Below, one piece after another: positions 40,550-49,411 of a stretch of DNA of 64,000 nt. Below the pieces are notes generated by a model. The model saw nothing but the letters and a program-made list of their open reading frames with translations. It had not been told where the DNA came from and searched no databases. Within the stretch, counting starts at the first letter, position 1. Each line of letters starts with the position of its first letter. Made by a program: the position numbers and the translations under genes. Origin of the DNA: Chaenocephalus aceratus (lineage: Eukaryota > Chordata > Actinopteri > Perciformes > Channichthyidae); the NCBI GenBank assembly GCA_023974075.1, contig CM043800.1:32252452-32316451 (forward strand), given 5' to 3'.

Positions 40550-41443
40550 TTAAGGTTGGAGAGACCTTTGGATAGCCAGCACGGCATTGAGGTCAGGGCG
40601 AATGTAGGATGAGAAAGCGGAGGAGGACCACCGTCCGAGTTGTTGCAGGGATGAGGATGAGACACCTTGATTAGCAGCGGAAGTAGCTGCGCCTATTCTA
40701 AAGGAGTGCCCCGTGTATAGAAGGGGTGATAACCAGGATTTAATGAGGACTTGTTTTAAATAGACATTGAACTGTCGTTGAGTTAAAGGAAAATTCCCTG
40801 AGATAAGGAATAATGGTGAGAGAGGATTAGAGGTAGGTCTAAGCTGTAGGAATTTGATCATGGCCTTATAAGGGCAGAATTGGGAGTCGATGCGGGCGGC
40901 GATGACGGAGCAGGCGCCGCCGCATTTGGAGTGTTTAAGATATAAGCTAAAGTGGCTAGCGTGAAAGGATATGTCAGAAAAGCTGACGTCTCGATTGGAA
41001 TCGAAAGTAAGGGAAGCTGTGGTAAATTCGCCTGGTCTGAGAAAGGCATAAAAAGCTAGGAGAAATAGAGCATCGAGTAGCGCATCGATATAAGGGGAGA
41101 ATAACCCACTTCTAAGTTTGGAGAGCATGAGGCGTAAAGTGGAGAGTGTAATAGGGCGTCTCCGGTCTAAGACGGGGGGAAAAGTTTTAATGAGACCTTT
41201 GAGGATGAGTTTGACTGACTGGTTTGCGAACAGGCTGGGAAAGCCGGGATCGGAACAGCGAACGTTAAACTGAACTCCTGCTAAGAGGCCCCGGATGTAT
41301 TGGGGTTTGAGGTGGCGATCAGTGGCGCAGTAGCACATGAGAACAGGTTTAAGTGTGATGCCTACGGAAAAGCAAAACGTCGCAAACGTTCTCCAAGCGA
41401 AATCATATGTTTTGAGGGTGGACGCGGCTAAGCCCTTCCTCAT
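40550..41443 (-). CDS. Tyrosine recombinase (DIRS/Ngaro type)
   Basis: An uninterrupted frame of 297 residues from ATG 41443; it is open a further ~48 codons upstream, to a stop at about 41590. Family role: cuts and rejoins DNA through a covalent 3'-phosphotyrosine link to integrate the circular element. All expected residues are visible: Arg136 in AFLRPGEF, a Lys in KHSK (about 173), His246 and Arg249 in GHSFRIGAA, Trp272 in LGRW (the second-His position) and nucleophile Tyr280 in SSYIR. The N-terminal part (ASTLKTYDFAWRTFATFC) fits a core-binding SAM-like domain. Its place inside split direct repeats argues for Ngaro rather than Crypton; Crypton remains an alternative because no RT is found. 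Confidence 0.85.
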   Translation of the reverse strand: MRKGLAASTLKTYDFAWRTFATFCFSVGITLKPVLMCYCATDRHLKPQYIRGLLAGVQFNVRCSDPGFPSLFANQSVKLILKGLIKTFPPVLDRRRPITLSTLRLMLSKLRSGLFSPYIDALLDALFLLAFYAFLRPGEFTTASLTFDSNRDVSFSDISFHASHFSLYLKHSKCGGACSVIAARIDSQFCPYKAMIKFLQLRPTSNPLSPLFLISGNFPLTQRQFNVYLKQVLIKSWLSPLLYTGHSFRIGAATSAANQGVSSSSLQQLGRWSSSAFSSYIRPDLNAVLAIQRSLQP

Positions 41444-41627
41444 AAAAAACCTGGCTGATTCGAGGTGCCTTTCTAGGGGGCTTCTATTTAAGAGAGAGAG
41501 AGGAGATGCAGGGGAGGAATCCTGACGGGTTGAGCGCTGGCTCCTGGGCAGAGATTCCGGAACGTCTTGTGGGCTGACTGCGGTGATCTATGGATGAAAT
41601 GAGAGATTAACATGTGGATTAAACAAT

Positions 41628-41830
41628 CGGCCGGAATCACTGCCGGGCTTACTGTACATCATAAGATGCTGACCCAAAGGTCGACGGCCGGAATCAGCGC
41701 CGGACTTACGAGAACACTACCACTAAACAACGGCCGGAATCGCTGCCGGGCTTACTGTACATCATAAGATGCTGACCCGGAAGTCGACGGCCGGAATCAG
41801 CGCCGGGCTTATGTGAACACTACCACTAAA
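41628..41830. repeat. Tandem repeat of about 105 bp, two copies
   Basis: CGGCCGGAATCACTGCCGGG, then CTTACTGTACATCATAAGAT and GCTGACCC, then GTCGACGGCCGGAATCAGCG. The unit is repeated almost exactly from about 41735. Each unit itself contains two related CGGCCGGAATC-GCCGG-CTTA half-units. Confidence 0.88.
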
Positions 41831-41894
41831 CATGCTGACACGATGGTCGATGACCTGCGATGCAGGGTTAAATATACACAGATGAACACTACCA

Positions 41895-42110
41895 CTAAAA
41901 TGCATAAATACCAGGTAAGAGAGATCTTGGATGGCCGTCTGGTTGTTGTAGGGATGAGGAATAATTACCTTGATTGCGGCAGGGTTGCTGCACCTATCCT
42001 GGACGAAGCCCTGAAATGCTATTAAGACACCACCACCAGTTATATGCATGTTTACCATAGGTAAACTGGAGAGATCTTGGATTGCCGGCACGAGTCGATG
42101 TCCGGGCGAG
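41895..42110 (-). pseudogene. Degraded duplicate of the recombinase 3' end
   Basis: GTTGTAGGGATGAGG, then CACCTATCCTGGACGAAG matches the intact gene near 40640-40710, and CACCACCACCAGTTATATGC followed by GAGAGATCTTGGATTGCCGG matches the gene's stop region near 40515-40580. The frame is broken and the catalytic tyrosine region is rearranged. It lies 5' of the intact gene on the same strand. Confidence 0.65.
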
Positions 42111-42790
42111 GAGGGAGATGTAGACAATGTAATGCAGCTGTTAGCTTGAGTACAATGATACATGAATGTTATACCCTGGCTTATCGTAAGCCATGTGAGC
42201 ATGAAACCAATATAAATGAGTGCAATATGCGCGGCATAAAATGATGTATGTATAGGTAAATACTGAAACATGACCCATGATATGGGACTAGCTTAATTAG
42301 CAGTTTAATTACGCCACGGTGAGACATAGATGCACTTGATTGGGTGATTAGACTGTCTTCTATCATCTTACGTGAACTTCTCTTTCTCCCTGAAAGAAAC
42401 CCCCAAAACCACGGATGGGCAGCATCCGTGAATAAAAAAAAAAAAAAAAGAAGACTCATTGAGTATCTGAGTGAGTAGATACGGCCGCTGCTAATGTGTG
42501 GCGTTAATGGGGGTAGGGGGGGTGGTTCGAAAGATAATAATAATAATAAGAAAGATTATTTGCCAGGTGGTTCCTGGCGCGAGGTACTGGCAAAGCTGCG
42601 GTTGCGCCTGGGGCATACAGACCTCGGATGAGCGTCCTTGCAGAACTGCAGATGTGGAGGAATGTACAATATGGGTGGGAGCAGACGTTTTCGTTAAAGT
42701 TATGACAAATCTTCTCGTCTTGCCTATGCTGCACCTGACGGCTTTGACTATTATTCCCGGAAAACAGCGTGGGAAAGACTATAACAAAAT

Positions 42791-43367
42791 AAATACTCAG
42801 TTACCTCTAATCATTAACCCATGTTTGTATAATTTAGTGAACTCTGTGTGTTGCTGCTAGCATACATGACACCTGACGTGGAAACGTTACTCGTGGATGG
42901 GGCTACAGAGCTGCTAGACAGTCGAAAATGGTGCATTCCTCTGTCTGAATGTGCTGCACTTTTGATAAATGTTTAGACAAATTGCTAAACTCTTATTGCA
43001 CTTTTGGCAACGAGCATTCTCCACGTCAAGACGGGTAAAGTTTAACCACACCTCGGAGCGCGTTCTCTCCGCCACCTCCGCAGTGTGCTCCGCTGCATGT
43101 AGCAGCTGCGTGTGTGTAAACTGCCCCGCCCCCTCGCACGCAGACCGGGGAGAGAGATCTCGTCTGATCGAAAATACATCATAGACGCATTTGTCTTTTG
43201 CATATTAGAAATGAGTTGGCGCCATTCATTTCAGGTAACGCTGTGTTGAAGCTTGAAACTGCGTTAGTTACTGAGCATTGTAATGGGTAGTAATTACCCG
43301 ACTGCATTAGTAATGCAAGTAATACGTTACTGAAACTCCATACTGTAACACGTTACACCCAACACTG
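42791..43367 (-). mobile_element. hAT/ZBED fragment inserted in the Ngaro-like element
   Basis: 42791-43200 is a minus-strand, diverged copy of 2190-2660 (TTACCTCTAATCATTAACCC; GTGTGTTGCTGCTAGCATAC; GACACCTGACGTGGAAACGT), including the BED-finger region, now with stops. The end CACCCAACACTG at 43356-43367, preceded by TAATACGTTACTG, is a hAT-type terminus. I could not find the other terminus or a TSD. Confidence 0.6.
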
Positions 43368-43839
43368 CCTGGAACTCACCTTACCCTGAACTAAAGGTAG
43401 CAATGCATGGTATTGAACTTCCTGTCGGCTCCCAGACCGTAGTCGAGAAAACGGGGGGGGGTGACTCTCTGTCGTCTCCCAGGGCAGAAGCAACACGCTT
43501 CGGGTTCAATAACCCATTTTATCGGAAAGACTGGAGAGAGGCGAGCTCTTCTTGGGAAGTCGTTGCATTTATTTAGCTCTTCTGTTTCGTAAGATCACAG
43601 ACATTCCTTTTTCTGCTGCCTCGTTTATTACTAGAAAACATGAATCCCGCTCGCTCTACCATACCATGCCCAGCACACCTGCACGCGCCACACCCCTCTC
43701 TTAAAGGGGTAGTGATCTCGCTCTGCATGCCCCAAATGTCATGACAATATAACGAAACATCTCGTGAATTTGCTGCAACTGCCTCTTGCCAGCGCTACCC
43801 TGACGCCTGTTTTAGAGTGAGGCGCAGGAGGAAGTAGCT
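43368..43839. other. Ngaro-like element interior, unrecognised
   Basis: No reverse transcriptase, RNase H or other motif in six frames. It might be foreign sequence brought in with the neighbouring hAT fragment. Confidence 0.4.
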
Positions 43840-44406
43840 TCAATGGGATGTAGCTTGAGCCCTGCCTGCCTGCAGGAGGGGTTGTGGTTGAAGCCAGAAT
43901 GGGTAAAGCTTCGCATGCGATGAGGACCCGTTCCGCGTGAAGCCGGAAGCGCCGCATTTGAGCGGCCCCGAAGCCAGTGATGCCCTCTTGAGAGACTGAA
44001 GGCGTGCGTCAATTGTTTGGGTGAAGTAGCCCATTTCCATTAAGCCGGAGGAACTTCCGTGGAGCCCGATTTCCTTGTCTTTTTTCCTCCCGCGTCCGGG
44101 TTTGCGGGGCGGCCGGCTGGAACCGCTAGCCGACTGGGGAACGCCGACTGGGGAACGCCGACTGGGGAACGCCGACTGGGGAACGCCGACTGGGGAACGC
44201 CGCCTGTAGCTTAATCCGCCAGACTGCGGAGCTGATGAATAATGCCTGGAGCTGGGACGAAGCTCTGCTGCTGCTTGCGCGTTGACACCTGGAAGACAGC
44301 TGATAGGAAAGGGGAGAGCATATATAGAGGGATTAACAGGTGCGATCATTAGGCTTGTAAATGGAGGGGCGTGATAGGTTAGCTGAGGAGTGGCGCTCCC
44401 TGTCAT
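43840..44406 (-). CDS. Putative 5' (Gag-like) reading frame of the Ngaro-like element
   Basis: 188 residues starting MTGSATPQLTYHAPPF inside repeat A1. The same start is duplicated in A2 (frame 39359-39060), so the ATG is repeat-derived. The middle encodes PVGVPQSAFPSRRSPVGVPQ from a 15-bp tandem repeat (44133-44205), followed by a basic stretch RPPRKPGRGRKKDKEIG. Position corresponds to Gag in Ngaro elements, but I recognise no Gag domain or zinc knuckle. A TATA-like CTATATATG (minus strand, 44327-44319) lies within this frame, so transcription may start downstream of the ATG. Coding status is uncertain. Confidence 0.35.
   Translation of the reverse strand: MTGSATPQLTYHAPPFTSLMIAPVNPSIYALPFPISCLPGVNAQAAAELRPSSRHYSSAPQSGGLSYRRRSPVGVPQSAFPSRRSPVGVPQSASGSSRPPRKPGRGRKKDKEIGLHGSSSGLMEMGYFTQTIDARLQSLKRASLASGPLKCGASGFTRNGSSSHAKLYPFWLQPQPLLQAGRAQATSH
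44133..44205. repeat. 15-bp tandem repeat
   Basis: Five units of GCCGACTGGGGAAC(G) in the 5' reading frame of the Ngaro-like element. Confidence 0.9.
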
Positions 44407-44487
44407 TAGTGCAGGGAGCGAGTATTGCCATGACGAGCAATACGGAGTGATAGGTCTTCCTGTCTGAACTTGCGCTAAGCTTCATTT
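44275..44487 (-). repeat. Ngaro-like repeat A1
   Basis: 213-bp unit from AAATGAAGCTTAGCGCAAG (minus strand) to GGTGTCAACGCGCAA; direct copy of 39228-39440. It forms the 5' border on the minus strand. Confidence 0.92.
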
Positions 44488-44990
44488 GTAGTTCAAGTTT
44501 TTCTGCCATTAAAAATGGTCACCAATTGAATCCGTTATAATTGACTAAATTAAAGATGACCAAAGCTGCTGAGGAAACTAGAGACTGCAAGGTTTCTGAT
44601 ATTCAAAAGACTTTCAGCAGAGTTTGATTGTAAAATAGCTTGGAAAGACTGAAGAGGAATCCTATCTTAGTCAAACTCTTCTAAGGCAGATGGTTATTAT
44701 CAGAGTCAGGCTGCAGCGGAGTGACAACTTGGCTCTGTTCATCTCCACACAAGATGCGATTGAAGTTCTCTGTATGTTTAAAACATGTTCTCAATGATAT
44801 CTCCTGCCAGCTGGCTTTGTGTGTTGATAAAATGTTGCTGGGTGTATAACTCTTCCCTCACTTTATTAATGACCATGTCCATCTGTGTGTTCACTCGGAA
44901 TAAAGTACATTTAGTAATGAAAAGGAGGATCTATACTGCTGTAAAAATGCCTCAGTGACTTGTGATGACCCGTTACATTACTGTGCAGAT

Positions 44991-45853
44991 CAGCAGCGTA
45001 GGCAGAAATGTACTTTAGGGTGGGCCTGTAAAAAATAGGGTGGGCCAGATTTTTCTTCTGCACATCAGAAGCTAACAACAATCCCTGCCGGTACCGGTGG
45101 CAGATTACTTCTGGAATACCTTCTTTTTCCATAACAGATGGGTATGTTTTGGTGAACAGGAGACACGTATTTTACTGTTTTAATGGCTTATCAAGAGCAC
45201 AAACACAACATCTTGGTGTAATTCTGGACAGCTCTCTCATCTCATCACCACACATACAAAACATCACCCGGACTGCATTCTTTGCACTGTCTTAAAATCT
45301 TTCCTTAGAATATGTTATAAACTGTAAGGTGTCCTTGGGTGCTTTGAAAGGCGCCCCTAAATAGAATGAATTATCATTTCCGTTAACATTTGTTTTCTTC
45401 TGACAGCAGGAGGAGAGGTGGGGAGAGGGAGGCGGGGCTATTTCATCGTTATCAGAAAATGATCGCTGCTAGATGAGGGCAGTGGGGGCTCTTCTTGGAG
45501 TCTGGCTTTTTTTAAAAAAAAACAAAGTTCATTAGTGAACTTTGAACCATAATTTATTTTGCAGGCAGCTCTCTGCCTCTCTCACGTTATTATGGCGCGT
45601 GCCATAATTTGTTTACCATAATGAGTTCGGTTCAGAGGACAAAACACATACATCATTAATTAAACTCGATATTTGTTCACTTTGAATGCTTGGATATTCT
45701 CAATGGGTGAATACATTTTTTTATAATAATAATTTTTTTTAAATTAAAATATATATATATATTTTTTTTAATTAAAATGACACCGAAGCTTTCTCAGGGT
45801 GGGCCAATGAGTAAACCTGGGCCCACCCTGGCCCTATGGTGGCTACGCCACTG
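44991..45853. mobile_element. hAT-type short element, copy 2 with perfect TSD
   Basis: GTGCAGAT lies on both sides (44983-44990 and 45854-45861). The left end CAGCAGCGTAGGCAG and, in reverse complement, the right end CAGTGGCGTAGCCACC form the inverted repeat. Inverted relative to the copy at 24048-24743. It carries about 200 extra bases (roughly 45225-45440), including a LINE-tail-like GGTGTCCTTGGGTGCTTTG. Confidence 0.85.
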
Positions 45854-45861
45854 GTGCAGAT

Positions 45862-47689
45862 ACTGAAGTCCTGCTATTTTCTCAATATCACTTCTGTGAC
45901 AGTGTCTTGAATCTATTACAGGAACAGTGGCTTCATGTTGGATTTAAATATGCCATCTGAGTGCAGTCAGCAGATATGAGTCATTGTGTTTTTCATTACT
46001 TATCTATGAAATATTTACATTTCAATAGAGATGCTGGATGTTTTCTCTGAATCTGCCCTCGATCAGGACATCTTTATTTCAATTGGATATCCAAAAAATA
46101 CATCAACTAAACTCTAAGCTTAGCTTTAAAGTAAATAATCACATTTGGTTCTCTATTATGGGTTTTAATGGTTTTCAAATTCTTCAGCCTTCATTATGTT
46201 GATAAACTGTGAAGCACTAGATTAATATTCCAGTCCTGGTTGTTGAGAAATGTATCTGCAGATGGTCATAATATCTACCAAGCTTTTCAATATGATTTGG
46301 AAGTACAAAGTAATAATGAGGACCAAAATATAATTATCTTTGTGGTCTGCAATGACACTTCAACTTCACGTCTTGTGAGAGGGAAACACATTATTGTTTA
46401 CTCCAAATCAGAAAATAAAATTATTTTTGATGACTTTTGCCCCACACTCACATCTTGCTAATTGCCCATGAAGTCATCTCCATAAATAATAGCTCCTGCT
46501 TACTGAGCTCCCATCCGTCACACAGGAGTAATCATGCTTTGACTTTGAGTAATCACTTATGAGCTTATATTGCAATGCTCTGCCACAAAGCAAATGGAGT
46601 GCAGCTCATAACACACCTATCATTTCAGCAGGTAAAATATTCCCTTCTGCTCAGGCTTATTATAAAAATATCAAGGTTTTATAGACACGTTCTCAGCGTT
46701 TTAGGGAGGCTACGTTGGCCTGCTGGTGCCTCACTTTGGTTCAACTGAAATATTGTATTACTTTTTGATAAATTGCGATTGAAGTTATTCAAATGAATCA
46801 TGATCCTAAGAGGAGGAAGTGGGCTTATTTAGTGATCTCCTTACTTTTCTTACAGGTACAAAGTTTTACTTTAGCTGGCAAAATATCTCAATATATTCTG
46901 AATGGATTGAAATGCATTTCAGTTTTCCATAGACTGGAAAATGTACCATAATGATGTTAGGGTCCAGTTGACTTTCACTATAGTGCCTGCATTGGTTCAC
47001 CTTCGTGGTTTGAGTAAAATGTCTCAACTACTGGATGTTTTGTCACAAATCTCGCTACAGAATCAGCCTCAGCTCTTGGGATTAATGCAATTGACAAACA
47101 TTACATGGTATATTGTTACATTTAGATATTTGCATGCCGATAGCAAAAATCCAATTTGTTAAATTGAGATAATAGAAATATTAACAAGCTGATATCAACT
47201 ATCCAATTTGTTGAAGTACCGCCTCACACTGCAGATAGAACGGCTGCAGACTCTTCAAACAAGTCATCATACATTCAGGAAGCAGCTGTTGTCATCTTAG
47301 ACAAGTGGATGTAATCAAATAAGTATGTGAACAAAACCAATGACCTACCATAGCCAATAACAAATGAATGTAACTTATTTTATTTGTGTTGTTCATTCAT
47401 ATATTATTTTACCTTAACATTTATTTATGCATTTTTTTTATCTCTCCAGTTTTATAGGATGTTTTTGGTTGCTGTCCTATAGTATGCATTGGAATGATTT
47501 CAAACCTGTTTATCCCAATAATTATAAAGGAGTGCCTTGGAAATATGTGTTTACATAAATTGGGACCAAACTGTTTGAACTTAGACTAAAGTGAACTATC
47601 TAAACACTCAAGAGTCCTTTACCTCACTGAGCTGTAGTATCAGCCTCTCAGTCTGACTGGAGAGGACTCTCCCTCCACATCATTGGAGA
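45862..47689. other. Intergenic, nothing recognised
   Basis: AT-rich sequence. Short open frames (for example 46240-46461) show no family motif or codon bias that I can support. Confidence 0.5.
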
Positions 47690-49054
47690 CAAGCCCGCCT
47701 TAACCTGCCATCAGGCCATCAGGCCTGCCATCAGGCCCTGGGGTTGATTTTGTAGTTTTGTAGGCCCCCTATTTAAACAACAAATCAAAGTCATTTATAG
47801 CCTCGGCAGGCTCTGTGATCGCACTTCTCCACTCTGCTCTACGCGCGCCTGGTCCTCTCCTCCAGATGAGTGACGTATCGGGCCTCCCTCATGTATTTGT
47901 CCGGTTGCCGTTGGCTCCCCTCCACGTAGCATGTCCTCGTCGTCCTCTCCATCTCCTCCAACAGATAATGTCCCTCCTGTCTGTTTTTCCTCTCCCGCTA
48001 CTCCATCGCTATCAGAACCAGACGGCCTACATGTACTTGGCTCCGAGGCCCCGTGGCCGGCACCGCTGCCGCTCGGTACAGAACTCATCTGTCCTTCCTC
48101 CTCATCCGTCCTTCCTCCTCATCCTGGCCTACAGGTTTAAAATAACCTGTAAGCTTTGGCATTTTTTGTAATAGCTGCTGGTCTCGAAACTACTTTTCCC
48201 TCAACAATTTCCTTTTCCGAGCGCCACTCTCAAAGTTTTTCTCCTAAACAACCTTCATCTGTCACTCAATCACTCGCAATTTGAATAAGTCACATGTGAA
48301 ACATATTCTCATTCTGATTGGCTGTTAAGTGGTGCCCACTGACTGTTACTGAGTCATCATTTTTGAGAAAAATCTCTGGAATCCATCGATCTGATTGATT
48401 AGCGGAGCAAATGATCAAAATACTACGGAGGGAAGATATTTTCGTTTGGATTACTGGTCTGGGGGAAGCTCACGAGTGTGTGTGTATACGTGTGTGTGTT
48501 TGTGTATTTTTGCATTTGTGTGTATTGTGTTTGTTTCCCGGGGAAAGCACTCACGAGAAACACAGGCTGTTGTTATGCCTGCTGTGACGTCAAGTTACTC
48601 CGTTCTCCGCTTGTAATTATGCTGTTACAAGCTTCAAAGTTGTATTTGTCATCTGAATTTGCCGAAAACAAGTTTAATATTCTGAAAGCCAAGACTTTGT
48701 TTATTTGAAATCAGATGAAAAGAAACAGTAACGGACCCTGTCGTGTTATCTATGATTACTATACGCCTTACATTCATAATTTCAGCGGAGGGAGGGGAAC
48801 AGCAGAACAGGAGAGTGGCGAGGGAGAGCTGTCTTCTTCCCATTACAAGCTTCAAAAATGTATTTATCGTGTCATTTTGGAAATAAAAGTTTCATATTCT
48901 GAAAGCCAAGACTTTGTTTATTTAATTTTTTTTTTTTTAAAACATCTGAAATAAAACTTTTTATTTTTATTTTTTATTGGCTCATGATAGGCCCCCGATC
49001 TCCGTAGGCCCCTGGGCTTCAGCCCAGGTCAGCCCGTGCATTAAGGCGGCCCTG
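47690..49054. mobile_element. hAT-like element (CAGGGCCGCC ends), 1.4 kb
   Basis: The left end CAAGCCCGCCTTAA pairs with the right end CAGGGCCGCCTTAA in reverse complement, and AGGCCCC blocks follow on both sides. The 8-bp flanks do not match (ATTGGAGA / AAACATCT). 48290-48960 recurs inverted at 55400-56060. A minus-strand frame at 48088-47795 (Ser/Gly/Glu-rich, 97 residues) may be a transposase N-terminal leftover but has no domain I recognise. Confidence 0.55.
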
Positions 49055-49403
49055 AAACATCTTCTTCTTACATCCGTTAGAGCAGCTAGCACCAGATTCT
49101 AATAACAACAGCGCCGGTACCGGGCGGTGCGCCCTTCTCTCTCTCCCTCGCTCACTCGCATTTTGGCTGTGAGCTGCGGGTGCCAGATAAGCCAACATCC
49201 CCCATTTTCATCACTTACAGCGCCCATCGTACAGGGCAAATGAAACGTGTAACCGGGGTGAAAAAGGTGATACATTTACTTAATTATGAATGTTGTTACA
49301 TCAAGGCCGAAAATTAGGATGAGCACCAACGGTCAACATTTTTTTTCCCCCTCCCAGAACTGCCAGGGCAGCGCCTCCCCAGATCTGGCGCCCGAGGCGA
49401 ACA
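49055..49403. mobile_element. Remnant of another hAT-like element, left part
   Basis: CTGCCAGGGCAGCGCC and GGCGCCCGAGGCGAACATC look like the end of a fish hAT family. The sequence resumes after 52688 as GCCAGTGCAACGGGCAGCCC, so it was split by the next element. Confidence 0.5.
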
Positions 49404-49411
49404 TCTATAAC

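Larger units (their letters stand above)
38947..44487 (-). mobile_element. Ngaro-like tyrosine-recombinase element with split direct repeats
   Basis: On the minus strand the order is A1 (44487-44275), internal region, B1 (39612-39439), A2 (39440-39228), a 107-bp spacer, B2 (39120-38947). The A copies are both 213 bp without indels and differ at only about 3 sites; the B copies are 174 bp and nearly identical. This A1-internal-B1-A2-B2 layout is that of Ngaro-type retrotransposons. The internal region holds a 5' reading frame (44406-43840), a hAT insertion (42791-43367), a degraded recombinase copy and an intact recombinase. I find no RT or RNase H motifs. It may be a non-autonomous deletion derivative. 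Confidence 0.65.

Noticed and set aside
43368..43839. Solo LTR inside the Ngaro-like element
   Set aside because: No TG...CA borders with a target duplication could be found.
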